64,000 nucleotides of DNA from JAQBVV01 sp965249205 (GTDB lineage Bacteria > Acidobacteriota > Vicinamibacteria > Vicinamibacterales > UBA2999), in NCBI GenBank assembly GCA_965249205.1, contig CBDFLL010000005.1, positions 1,364,001 through 1,428,000 of the forward strand, read 5' to 3'. Under the pieces are notes generated by a model. That model saw only the letters and a program-made list of their open reading frames with translations. It made no database searches and was not told where the DNA came from. Positions 36,232 to 44,274 of the stretch are shown here, in pieces; within the stretch, counting starts at the first letter, position 1, and each line of letters opens with the position of its first letter. The position numbers were made by a program, and so were the translations under genes.

Positions 36232-37429
36232 TGCCCCATCGCCAGAACTCGGGCCCCTCGCTGAGCAGAGACCTGGCCAGCACCATCTTGTGGACCTCAG
36301 ATGCGCCGTCGACCAACTTGCCTTGGCGTGCGTACCGGTAAAACCACTCCAGTGGTGTGTCCTTCGAATAGCCGCGCGCGCCGCACAACTGAATCGCCGT
36401 ATCGACGACCTTGATCAAGGTATCGGAGACGGCGATCTTGGCCATCGACACTTCCTTCCTCGCGAAGTCTCCCTGGTCAAGTTTCCACGCCGCGTTCATG
36501 GTGAGCAGCCGCCCGACGTGAATCTCCATCGCCGCTTCACCCAACATCCACTGCACACCTTCGTGGTCGGCCAGAGAGGAACCGAATGACTGACGCTCGC
36601 GCACGTACTCGCCGGCAATCTCCAGCGCGCGTTTGGCCATTCCCAACCACCGCATACAGTGTGTCAACCGCGCGGTGCCTAATCGGATCTGCGTGACTTT
36701 GAGTCCGTCGCCGACCTCGAGCAGTCGATGCTCATCGGGAACCACCAGGCCATCGAACACGATTTCACAGTGACCGCCGTGTTCCTCGGGCCCCATGATC
36801 GGGATGCGGCGGGTGATTTTCCAGCCCGGTTGATCAGCATCGAACAGGAACGCCGTCAGACCCTTGCGTGGATCATCGGATGTGCGCGCGATGACGATGA
36901 AATGCTGGGCGCCCTGCGCTCCGGTGATAAACCACTTGTGACCCCGAATGGTCCAGTCGTTGCCCGCCTTCGTGGCGGTCGTCAGCATCATGCCGGCCGG
37001 GTCGGAACCGGAACCCGGTCGCGGCTCGGTCATGGCAAAGGCCGACCGTACACGCCCATCGATGATTGGTTGCAGCCAGCGATCCTTCTGGGCCTCGGTT
37101 GCCGCCTTGTTGAGCACCATCATGTTCCCGTCGTCGGGCGCCGCAGAATTGAACACGAGCGGCCCGAACGGCGAGCGCCCCATCTCCTCGTAACACGCCG
37201 CCATGCCGACGCAGCTCATGCCGCCGCCACCCCTGGACGTCGGCATCTGCAGCGCCCACAGACCTTCGGCCTTGGCTTTGGCCCGCAGTGGCGCCAGCGC
37301 CGCCTCGCTCAGCATTTCGTACTCGTTCAGGTTGGCTGGGTCAGCCTCGACCGATAACACATGGGTGGCCACGAAGTCGCCGATGCGTTGGCGGGTCTGT
37401 TCGATGTCTGGGGAGAGTGTGAAATCCAC
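36212..37429 (-). CDS. Acyl-CoA dehydrogenase (LvaC/ACAD11-like)
   Basis: 405 residues, FAD enzyme. AFAMTEPRPGSGSDP (FAD/substrate loop), WFITGAQGAQHF, and C-terminal CGARGYSKDTPLEWFYR then DGASEVHKMVLARSLL are visible. The DG-x-x-EVH ending in place of the classical EGT motif is the ACAD10/11 style. In the lva pathway the LvaC partner eliminates phosphate from 4-phospho-acyl-CoA on the way to the 3-hydroxyacyl-CoA. 27 bp after the SDR gene. Confidence 0.88.
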   Translation of the reverse strand: MDFTLSPDIEQTRQRIGDFVATHVLSVEADPANLNEYEMLSEAALAPLRAKAKAEGLWALQMPTSRGGGGMSCVGMAACYEEMGRSPFGPLVFNSAAPDDGNMMVLNKAATEAQKDRWLQPIIDGRVRSAFAMTEPRPGSGSDPAGMMLTTATKAGNDWTIRGHKWFITGAQGAQHFIVIARTSDDPRKGLTAFLFDADQPGWKITRRIPIMGPEEHGGHCEIVFDGLVVPDEHRLLEVGDGLKVTQIRLGTARLTHCMRWLGMAKRALEIAGEYVRERQSFGSSLADHEGVQWMLGEAAMEIHVGRLLTMNAAWKLDQGDFARKEVSMAKIAVSDTLIKVVDTAIQLCGARGYSKDTPLEWFYRYARQGKLVDGASEVHKMVLARSLLSEGPEFWRWGSAVGDA

Positions 37430-37456
37430 GGCTAACTATCCTTAGGGTTCGGGTGC

Positions 37457-38224
37457 TCAGAGGGAGTTGACGAGGTGACCGCCATCGACCGGCAGCGACA
37501 CGCCGGTGATCAGGCGCCCGGCATCGGACGCCAGCAACAACAGGGCACCGTCCAGATCATCAGGTTGGCCGAAGCGGCGCTGCGGAACGTGCATCCGGAG
37601 GCGCTCACCGGCGTCGCTCTGCAAGAACCCACGGTTGAGGTCGGTTTCAATATAGCCGGGCGCGAGCGCGTTGACGCGGATGCCGTGACGCGCCCATTCC
37701 ATGGCGAGGGCCCGCGTCATGTGCACTATGCCCGCCTTCGACACCGCATACGGCATTAATTCTCCGACGACGCGGTGACCGGAGATGGATGCGATGTTGA
37801 CGACGGCGCCGGGAGTCTCGGCCTCAACGAGGCGCGCGGCGAACGCGCGTGCCATCGACCAGGCGCCCTTCAGATTGGTATCCAGGATGCGATCCCATGT
37901 CTCGCCATCCACGTCGAGCGCCGGTCGCGCGTCGGCCACACCGGCATTGTTAATCAGCGTATCGACCGCCCCCCACTGGGCAGCGGTGGCGTCAAGGGCA
38001 GCATCGATGGACGCCTCGTCGGTGACGTCCAGCGCGACGGCCACGGCTGTACCGCCAGCCGCGTTTATCTCGTCGGCCGCCTCCTGAGTCTCGCCAGCGC
38101 GCCGCGCACCCAAGGCCACACGGGCTCCGGCGCGGGCCAGGACGCCCGCGAAATGCCGTCCCAATCCGCTCGACGCGCCGGTCACCAGGGCCACGCGTCC
38201 GTCCATACGAAACAGATCGCTCAT
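37457..38224 (-). CDS. SDR oxidoreductase (LvaD-like position)
   Basis: 255 residues from ATG38224. TGASSGLG, NNAGVA, NIASISG, YAVSKAGIVHM and PGYIETDLNRG motifs are intact. In the levulinate pathway the SDR LvaD reduces the 4-keto acyl-CoA to the 4-hydroxy form. Its place before the dehydrogenase, kinase and DUF6285 genes fits, but the substrate is inferred from context only. The start overlaps the stop of a 33-codon ORF. Confidence 0.85.
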   Translation of the reverse strand: MSDLFRMDGRVALVTGASSGLGRHFAGVLARAGARVALGARRAGETQEAADEINAAGGTAVAVALDVTDEASIDAALDATAAQWGAVDTLINNAGVADARPALDVDGETWDRILDTNLKGAWSMARAFAARLVEAETPGAVVNIASISGHRVVGELMPYAVSKAGIVHMTRALAMEWARHGIRVNALAPGYIETDLNRGFLQSDAGERLRMHVPQRRFGQPDDLDGALLLLASDAGRLITGVSLPVDGGHLVNSL

Positions 38225-38322
38225 CGCGTCAGGACCCTCTCGCAACGCGCATACGTCTGGATCTTGTCGGTGGACGTTTTTCGATCACGACGGCGTTTCA
38301 GGCCTTCTGCGTAGATGCTCAT
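38221..38322 (-). CDS. 33-residue leader ORF of the lva-like operon
   Basis: ATG38322 to TGA38221 encodes MSIYAEGLKRRRDRKTSTDK and 13 more residues, basic. Its stop overlaps the ATG of the SDR (CGATGAGC), so translation could be coupled. A TATAAT box lies 8 nt before its ATG, making it the apparent first codon of a leaderless mRNA. It might be a leader peptide or simply how ribosomes enter the operon. No homologue recognised. Confidence 0.4.
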   Translation of the reverse strand: MSIYAEGLKRRRDRKTSTDKIQTYARCERVLTR

Positions 38323-38330
38323 GCGCCGTC

Positions 38331-38336
38331 ATTATA
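38331..38336 (-). promoter_or_regulatory. -10 box (TATAAT) of the lva-like operon
   Basis: Ends 8 nt before ATG38322 on the minus strand, the same spacing as at thyX and def. No ribosome site before that ATG. Confidence 0.45.
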
Positions 38337-38410
38337 GTGACCGGACTGCTCCGCCCGCAGGGTGTGACGAACCAACGTCGATGTCCCTTGTGTGGGCTCG
38401 TGTGTGTTGC

Positions 38411-38547
38411 CTAGCGCGGATTTCATGAGCGTCTAGCTCTCGGAGTAACCGCACTCAGTACCCGCGTCCGGTAGTTCCCAGAGGTACGCAGCCATCAGGT
38501 CCCTCCTGGCCGCAGGGCCCGCTTGATACAAGCGAAATCCGCGCTAG
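38411..38547. mobile_element. MITE family B, copy 1 (137 bp, CTAG ends)
   Basis: CTAGCGCGGATTTCATGAGC at the left; the right end is the complement of CTAGCGCGGATTTCGCTTG. Interior non-coding. The right CTAG (38544-38547) carries the TAG stop of hybrid kinase 2. Related copies at 43255-43317 and 49469-49616. Confidence 0.8.
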
Positions 38548-39860
38548 CCACGCTCGGCCAGAGTTTCTGTGACCAACTCTCGGAGGACCTGCACCGCAAT
38601 CGGCTTCTGGCACACCGTCACCGATTCATGGGTCACAAACTGCTGGGCCCGTTGTGTGAAGACCCCTCCACTGATGATGACGAATCTCGTCTTGCTGTTG
38701 GCGTCACTCGCGCGGCAAGCGGTGTAGACATCGACCCCGTCCACGTCGGGCATCATCATGTCGCACACAACAAGGTCAAAGGCGTTCCGCTGCAACTGCG
38801 TGATGGCGGACGCGCCATCGGTCTCGGTGGTGACCGCGTGGCCGTCGAGCGCAGAAGCGATCACATTGACGATAGCCGGTTCGTCATCAACGACAAGAAT
38901 GCGGGCCCGCGGCGGCGTCGGCACGGCGGCAGGCGTCGCCGCGCCATGCCCCGCCGTGAGCTCTTCATTGGTGATCGGCATCACCGCACGGAACGTGCTG
39001 CCTTCGCCGGGCACCGACTGCACGGTCAGGTCACCGCCGAATTCGAGCATCGTCTGCCGCGAGATCGTCAATCCGAGACCCGTGCCATCCTGCGCCAATC
39101 GCGTGCTGAAGAAGGCGTCGAATACGGCTTCGTGGTGCTCGGCCGCAATGCCGACGCCGTTGTCACGGACCTCGATGACCGCCATTTGGCCGTCGCGGCA
39201 CGTGCTCACCTCGATCCGGTTGTCGGCAACGGAGGCGGTGTCGAAGGCAAGGGCAGCGTTGTGTACCAGGTTGATCACGACCTGTCCGAGCCGCGCGGCA
39301 TCAGTACGGACCCTGAGCGAATCGTGGTGAACACAGGTGAGTTTGGCCTTCGAGTCGACGACATTGCTCAACATGCGCAGGGAGGAGTCGACAATCGCCG
39401 TGACATCGACGGGGGCGCCCTGGCTGCGCTCGTGGCGTGTCAGCTGCCGCAGAGTCTGCACGATGCTCGAGACTCGTTGCACACCGGCTTCGGCGTTGTG
39501 CAGCTTCTCCAGGATTGGCTCCACGCGGTGATCAGACGACATTACAGCCAGTTCGCCTTGAGCCAGTTGCAGGTTCATCAGGATGAAAGTGAGCGGGTTG
39601 TTCACTTCATGCGCAACACCAGCGGCAAGTACAGAGATAGCCGACAGTCGGCTCGCTGCCCGTGTCCGCGCTTCACGCTCGATTCGTTCTCGTTGCTGAT
39701 GCAGATCGCTGACAAGACCGTCGATCTCCTCGCCGGCGGCGTTGATCTGGAAGGCCAACACGTCGGCCGGCGAGCCGTCGAAACGCCGGGTGGCCTGGGC
39801 CGAGAAATCGCCCGCCGCGTGGCGCGTGAGCACGTCACCCAATTCCAGCACGACCGCCTC
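38544..39860 (-). pseudogene. Hybrid histidine kinase 2, 3' part, split by IS copy 2
   Basis: About 438 residues. Order: end of a linker/HAMP-like repeat (GDVLTRHAAGDFSAQATRR), coiled coil, HisKA with AAGVAHEVNNPLTF (phospho-His), HATPase with INLVHNAALAF, DNGVGIA and GTGLGLTIS, then a receiver domain with VVDDEPAI and VCDMMMPDVDG. The upstream part of the gene continues beyond the IS at 41159-41372. The stop TAG is within MITE B1's CTAG. Confidence 0.88.
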
Positions 39861-39863
39861 TAG

Positions 39864-41158
39864 CAGGCTGCTGAAGAACCCGGGCGATCGGGCCGTTTTC
39901 TAAGGATCATGCGAGTCACCACCGACCGACAACGGTGCGCACGGCTGTGCGCTGGCCCCGATCAAGGGGCCGGCGACACGCGCGGCCGGTGATCAGGGAC
40001 ACCTCGCCTCCAGATTCCGCAGCCGGACCAAGTTATAGACCGTGGCGGCGAAGGTAAGCTGCCAATCCACGAGGGCGACACCGCGATGCCGGAGTTTGCG
40101 CAAGCCGCCGACGGTCTTCATCCAGCCAAAGACCTGTTCTACGAGTTTCCGTTTCCGCTGACTGACGTGATAGCCCGCATGCCGCGTGGTCCGGCCATCG
40201 ATCGCACTCCAGCGGACCTTCTGAGCAACGTGGGGCGTGACGGCCCGGATACGGACAGCGGCCACAAAGCTTGCCACATCGTAGCCCTTGTCCGCCCCGA
40301 CCGTGCTGCCCGGCGGCGCGCTGGCCTCCAGCAACAGCGCCGCTGCCTCGCGTTCGGCGGTCCCCGTCGCGTGAGTCGCGCAGACGTTGGCGACAAGTCC
40401 CTGTCGATTGTCCAGCAGCACGTGGCCCAGATACGCCAGCTTGGCTTCCTTCCCCTGGCCCTTCCGAGGCAGCATCGCCTCCGGATCGGTCGTCGACTGG
40501 TGCGTGTCGTTGCGCCGCCGCTCCCCGTGGAAGTTGACCGTGGGATTCCCGGGGTCATCGGGCGGGTCGCTCTCCGCCGCGTCCCGGCACCGAAAGCTCT
40601 TCAGGCTGGCCCACGCTTCCAATTGGGTCCCATCCACAGTGAAGTGTTCGTCCGAGAGCAGCCCGGCCGCCCGCGCGTGGGCCTGCACCGCATCAAAGAA
40701 GGCGGCCGCGAGATCGCCCGCCAGCAGCCGGTCGCGATTCTTGGTAAACGTGGTGGGATGCCAAACCGGGTCGTCCAAATTCAAGCCCACGAACCAGCGG
40801 AACAGCAGGTTGTAATTGAGCTCTTCCATCAGCAGCCGCTCGCTCCGCACCGTGTAGAGCACCTGCAGCAACAACGCGCGCAGCAGCTGTTCCGGCGGGA
40901 TCGACGGACGCCCTGTGTTGGCGTACAGGCCGGCGAACCTGCGCGACATCGTTCTCAGCGCTTCGTCCGTCAGCGCGCGAACCGCGCGGAGCGGATGGTC
41001 GGCTGGCACGCGCTGTTCCGGCGACAGGTAGTTGAACATGTGAGTGCTTTGCTCATCGTGTCCGCGCATGATGGGGCTCCCTTCAGCGGTGTTGGGAGCA
41101 TGGTAGTACGCCGGGATCGATCTGTCGATCCCATTTCACGGAGTTTTTCAGCAGCCTG
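39864..41158 (-). mobile_element. IS5-like insertion sequence, copy 2 (1295 bp)
   Basis: Same element as 7224-8518 in opposite orientation, flanked by CTAG at 39860-39863 and 41159-41162. Differs from the other copies at only a couple of positions that I could see (for example AGTTGAACATG versus AGCTGAACATG at the transposase start). It interrupts a hybrid kinase in frame. Confidence 0.93.
39993..41069 (-). CDS. IS5-like transposase, copy 2
   Basis: 358 residues, same DUF772 plus DDE architecture as copy 1, with Asn instead of Ser at residue 13 (MFNYLSPEQ). Catalytic motifs FTVDGTQ, GADKGYD and EQVFGWMK are intact, so it should be active. Confidence 0.92.
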   Translation of the reverse strand: MRGHDEQSTHMFNYLSPEQRVPADHPLRAVRALTDEALRTMSRRFAGLYANTGRPSIPPEQLLRALLLQVLYTVRSERLLMEELNYNLLFRWFVGLNLDDPVWHPTTFTKNRDRLLAGDLAAAFFDAVQAHARAAGLLSDEHFTVDGTQLEAWASLKSFRCRDAAESDPPDDPGNPTVNFHGERRRNDTHQSTTDPEAMLPRKGQGKEAKLAYLGHVLLDNRQGLVANVCATHATGTAEREAAALLLEASAPPGSTVGADKGYDVASFVAAVRIRAVTPHVAQKVRWSAIDGRTTRHAGYHVSQRKRKLVEQVFGWMKTVGGLRKLRHRGVALVDWQLTFAATVYNLVRLRNLEARCP

Positions 41159-41372
41159 CTAGGTCTCCGCGCGAAAGGTCCCGCTCAGCGAAGAGTTCCG
41201 CAAGCTCCTCGGCTAGGACATTCACCAGATACGCAATGACATCTCGATTGTCGCGGTTTCCGGTACGAGGCAGACGGGCGTCCAGATCACCTCGGGAGAG
41301 TCTGACGAAGACGTCGACGAGTTGCTCGTCGAAGGAACGCTCACCCACGAGGCGGTACCACCCGTGTCGCAT
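41159..41372 (-). pseudogene. Hybrid histidine kinase 2, 5' part
   Basis: Begins at ATG41372 or GTG41348; the latter overlaps the stop of the previous gene. Encodes SFDEQLVDVFVRLSRGDLDA, then IAYLVNVLAEELAELF and RDLSRGDL, and breaks at the IS. Joining GAC-CTA-G to AG-GCG-GTC across the IS gives SRGDLEAVVLELGDVL in frame. The two GDL...L-R-GD repeats look HAMP-like. No transmembrane helix, so the kinase is predicted cytoplasmic. Confidence 0.8.
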
Positions 41373-41775
41373 TCTGCTTCCGGGCCCACGCCAGCGCCGC
41401 ACTCAGCTCAGCGAACATCGTCGTCGGTACATGGGGACGTGCAAGTCCCAGAAACACCGAGGCCACGGCCCGCCCAAAGGGCGAACTGGTCACGAGGGCA
41501 ACACACGTGTACCACTCGGGGTCAATCTCGCGCTGATACACGCGACGGGCACCGGCCTCCTGGTGCCGGACCCGATCCATCAGCACGACCAAAGCGCCTG
41601 GACGCCCCGCACCTCTCCAATAGTCGGTCTGCAATCCGATGGCCGCGCGCGCCGTGGCCTCCGTGTCAACGACGTCCTCGTAGGGGAGGACGACAATGAC
41701 GCCCTCCTCGGCCAGGTAGTAGCGAGCCGACTCGTTACGACCAACCTCCTGCCACTGATCCGGAGGGAGGGTCAC
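41341..41775 (-). CDS. STAS/SpoIIAA-like protein of unknown function, paralogue 2
   Basis: 144 residues from GTG41775, which overlaps the previous stop (GTGA) and has a GGGGAG site. Shares with its upstream neighbour the pattern YF-E-VI-V-P-ED---D--ATA, a central RPGALVVLMDRV, and a C-terminal block CVALVTSSPFGRAVASVFLG then P-VP---F-----AL-W. This looks like an alpha/beta STAS-like accessory domain, but the family is not certain. Directly precedes hybrid kinase 2. Confidence 0.6.
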   Translation of the reverse strand: MTLPPDQWQEVGRNESARYYLAEEGVIVVLPYEDVVDTEATARAAIGLQTDYWRGAGRPGALVVLMDRVRHQEAGARRVYQREIDPEWYTCVALVTSSPFGRAVASVFLGLARPHVPTTMFAELSAALAWARKQNATRVVPPRG

Positions 41776-42218
41776 GATCGTCTCCCCAACAACTGTTCTA
41801 TCCAAGGCGCCGCCTCTTCCTCGGTCGCGAACAAGCGAATCGGTACGCGCGGCTTGCTCAGCCCCATAAAGAAGGCAGCGATCGCTCGGCTCAACAACGA
41901 ACCACCGACAAGCGCGATGCCGATTGTCCAGCTCTCGTTCGCGCGAGCCGTGTAGACCTGTCGCGCGCCTCGGTCCTGCCCTTTCATGCGGTCGAAGAAG
42001 ATCATCACGATGCCAGGCGCGCCAACCGACCGGAAGTACACGATCTGAAACTCGACGTTTTCAGTCGCCGTCTCGGCCGTATCCAGAGCGCCTTCATCCG
42101 GCCAGGCGATGAGGACTCGCGAGTCCTGGGCGAAGTAGCGGGTGTTGGACGTGCGGCCGACTGCCGCTCCCTTCCCCGGGTCTCGTGTCGAATCGGACGA
42201 GTTCTGCTGGACGAGCAA
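41772..42218 (-). CDS. STAS/SpoIIAA-like protein of unknown function, paralogue 1
   Basis: 148 residues from TTG42218 with a GGAGGA site 6 nt before; an in-frame TGA closes the frame upstream. Contains YFAQDSRVLIAWPDEGALDT, VGAPGIVMIFFDRMKG and GIALVGGSLLSRAIAAFFMG then PRVPIRLFATEEEA. Clear paralogue of the next gene, so the pair arose by tandem duplication. Context suggests an input or partner protein of the downstream kinase. Confidence 0.6.
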   Translation of the reverse strand: MLVQQNSSDSTRDPGKGAAVGRTSNTRYFAQDSRVLIAWPDEGALDTAETATENVEFQIVYFRSVGAPGIVMIFFDRMKGQDRGARQVYTARANESWTIGIALVGGSLLSRAIAAFFMGLSKPRVPIRLFATEEEAAPWIEQLLGRRS

Positions 42219-42374
42219 GGTAGATCCTCCACAGCGTCATTCCATGGTCATCTTCGGGGACTTGAAAAGTATCCCAAATGGTACCGCGCGCGCTACGTGA
42301 CGTTGGCTTCCAATGGGCTGCCGTCCACCCATGCCATGTCGCGCATCGCTACCTCGAGAGGATAGAGTTGGGTC

Positions 42375-42797
42375 GTGCGTAAGTGGTTCAGGCTCGGACT
42401 GGTTGTGCTGGCGGTCGCACTCGGCGCGCGGGCGTACATGTTGCGGCCACCATCGGACGTCGCGGTACTGCCCTCCCCCGAGGTCACAGCCGGCGACGTT
42501 GCGGCCGCTGTGCTCACCAATGCGCTGCGCAACGGCGAGAGCGGATCACCCGACGAGATGGCCTGGCGCGTCACACAGGCCAACTCGACCGCCGACGTCA
42601 TGGTGGTCGATGTCGAGGCAGAGCGGCCCGATGAGGCGCTGGCCATAACCGAGGAGATCGTCGCGCCGCTCATCGATTCCTACGCGGAAGTTGTGGTCTA
42701 CGTGCGAGGCCGCGACCAGACCGGCGACGACAGTGTCCGTCGCGTTCAATGGACGCCTGATACCGGCTACGTCGAGAGCACCTACAGCGACCAGTGA
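42375..42797 (+). CDS. Small secreted or membrane-anchored protein, unknown
   Basis: 140 residues from GTG42375. The N-terminal hydrophobic stretch FRLGLVVLAVALGARAYML is a signal anchor. The soluble part (GDVAAAVLTNALRNGESGS, VMVVDVEAERPDEALA, YAEVVVYVRG) is alpha/beta and ends near PDTGYVESTYSDQ. No family recognised. Confidence 0.55.
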   Translation: MRKWFRLGLVVLAVALGARAYMLRPPSDVAVLPSPEVTAGDVAAAVLTNALRNGESGSPDEMAWRVTQANSTADVMVVDVEAERPDEALAITEEIVAPLIDSYAEVVVYVRGRDQTGDDSVRRVQWTPDTGYVESTYSDQ

Positions 42798-42978
42798 GCG
42801 TTTCGGGAGGACCCGGCGATAGCGAAGGATCCTCCGCCCTCGATCTATGATCCGATGTCGCGGTACTCCTGGGGTACCTCGCGGGATCGCCGAGACGCAA
42901 ACTTGCACACGCCCGATGAAACACGTCAACCCGCACACACCCGAGTTGCCCAGCAGGCCACTGCCGAGGGGAGTCACG

Positions 42979-43161
42979 ATGAAGACACTTCGCCAACCAC
43001 GATGGTTTGCAGTTGCGGGCATGGCGCTACTCGCGGGTGGCGGCTTTGCCGCCGCTGCCGCCCGGTTCGACGAGTTGGGTATCACCCGCCTTCCGATGTT
43101 CAATGGCCCTGATGACCCTGCCGGGATCTGGCTTAATGGCGGACTTGGCAGCCCGTGGTGA
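42979..43161 (+). CDS. Short secreted protein, C-terminus truncated by MITE A2
   Basis: 60 residues from ATG42979 (GGGGAG site). Signal peptide FAVAGMALLAGGGFAAAAA, then RFDELGITRLPMFNGPDDPA and IWLN. The last codons (GLGSPW) and the stop come from the left end of MITE A2, so the original gene was probably longer. Confidence 0.5.
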   Translation: MKTLRQPRWFAVAGMALLAGGGFAAAAARFDELGITRLPMFNGPDDPAGIWLNGGLGSPW

Positions 43162-43350
43162 AAGTCCAGCGGCATTCGGCGAGCGATGCATCCTCGCGGG
43201 CTGCGTTGCTCCCCCGCAAATACAGGCGGCGTTCTCAGTCGGCGCGCTTGTCCGCGAGCGCGGATTTCAGCCGTACCTGGCAGAGGGTCATGGCCCCGCT
43301 CGTGAAATCCGCGTTAGGTGCCACCCCGGACTTTCACCACGAACCGCTAG
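43146..43350. mobile_element. MITE family A, copy 2 (about 205 bp, with nested MITE B)
   Basis: Left end GGCAGCCCGTGGTGAAAGTC, right end the complement of CTAGCGGTTCGTGGTGAAAG. Aligns with 11668-11833 over both halves but is interrupted at 43255-43317 by a MITE B. Only the right end keeps CTAG. Confidence 0.75.
43255..43317. mobile_element. MITE family B, copy 2 (63 bp, nested in MITE A2)
   Basis: GCGCGGATTTCAGCC at left and the complement of CTAACGCGGATTTCACGAG at right. It sits inside MITE A2 at a point where MITE A1 is continuous. This is the shortest B copy, with about 30 bp of interior. Confidence 0.7.
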
Positions 43351-43377
43351 CCGCGATCTGGAAGGGAGACCAGGCAG

Positions 43378-44274
43378 ATGATTAAATTCGCCACGATTTG
43401 CGTCGTCGCACTGCTCGCCATCCCAGCCAGCGCGCGGGCTCAAGTTTGCGCCGTCAGTCCGGTCACCGTCCAGATTCTCGGTTCCGCCGGACCCCGACTC
43501 GACAACGAGCGCGCGTCGGCCAGCTACCTCCTTTGGATCGACGGGCAGGCGAGGATGCTGGTGGATGCCGGCGGCGGCGCCTACCTTCGCTTCGCCCAAT
43601 CTGGCGCACGGTTAAGCGATCTCTGGCTGCTCGCCGTCAGCCATCTGCATCCTGATCACATCTCTGGTCTGCCCGCGCTGTTGTGGTTGAGTGAACAGAC
43701 TCGCGAGGAACCATTGCCTGCCGCTGGCCCATCAGGAAACGACGTGATGCCGGCCTTTCCCACGTTTCTCAATCGCCTGTTCGATCAGAACGACGGCGCG
43801 TTTCAAATACTGGGCGGCACGGTGGGCAGCGGGGGGCGCGGCGTGCCGCTCGACGTGACCGTCGTCGATGTGGCAAGCGTTGAAGCGCTGACCGTACTCG
43901 ACCAGCCGGAGATGACTGTGACCGCGCTCGGTATTCCGCACGGCAACATTCCGGCGCTCGCGTACCGCGTGCAGGTGGGCGATGTGTCGATCGTGTTCAG
44001 TACCGATCAGAATGGCACCAGCCCTGCATTTATCGAGTTCGCCCGAGACGCGGACGTTCTGGTCATGCATCTCGCCATCGCCGCCGGCGCGACGAGTGCG
44101 TTGCACGCGGCACCGGCAGTCGTCGGTCGCGTCGCGCGGGACGCGGGTGTTGGGCGACTGATCCTCAGCCACATCGGCCTGTTCGACCTCGAGTCGGCCG
44201 TTGCGGAGGTGAAGACTTTCTACGCGGGTCCCCTGACCGTTGGCGCTGATCTTCAGTGCACGCCGGTGGAGTAA
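43378..44274 (+). CDS. Secreted metallo-beta-lactamase-fold hydrolase
   Basis: 298 residues. Signal peptide (TICVVALLAIPASARAQ). The metal motif HLHPDHISGL (HxHxDH) is near residue 84. Further ligands are probably in IPHGNIPALAYRV, FSTDQNG and LILSHIG. RNase Z/arylsulfatase-like branch of the MBL fold with a periplasmic location. Its stop overlaps the start of the next hydrolase (TAATG), so the two are coupled. Confidence 0.85.
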   Translation: MIKFATICVVALLAIPASARAQVCAVSPVTVQILGSAGPRLDNERASASYLLWIDGQARMLVDAGGGAYLRFAQSGARLSDLWLLAVSHLHPDHISGLPALLWLSEQTREEPLPAAGPSGNDVMPAFPTFLNRLFDQNDGAFQILGGTVGSGGRGVPLDVTVVDVASVEALTVLDQPEMTVTALGIPHGNIPALAYRVQVGDVSIVFSTDQNGTSPAFIEFARDADVLVMHLAIAAGATSALHAAPAVVGRVARDAGVGRLILSHIGLFDLESAVAEVKTFYAGPLTVGADLQCTPVE

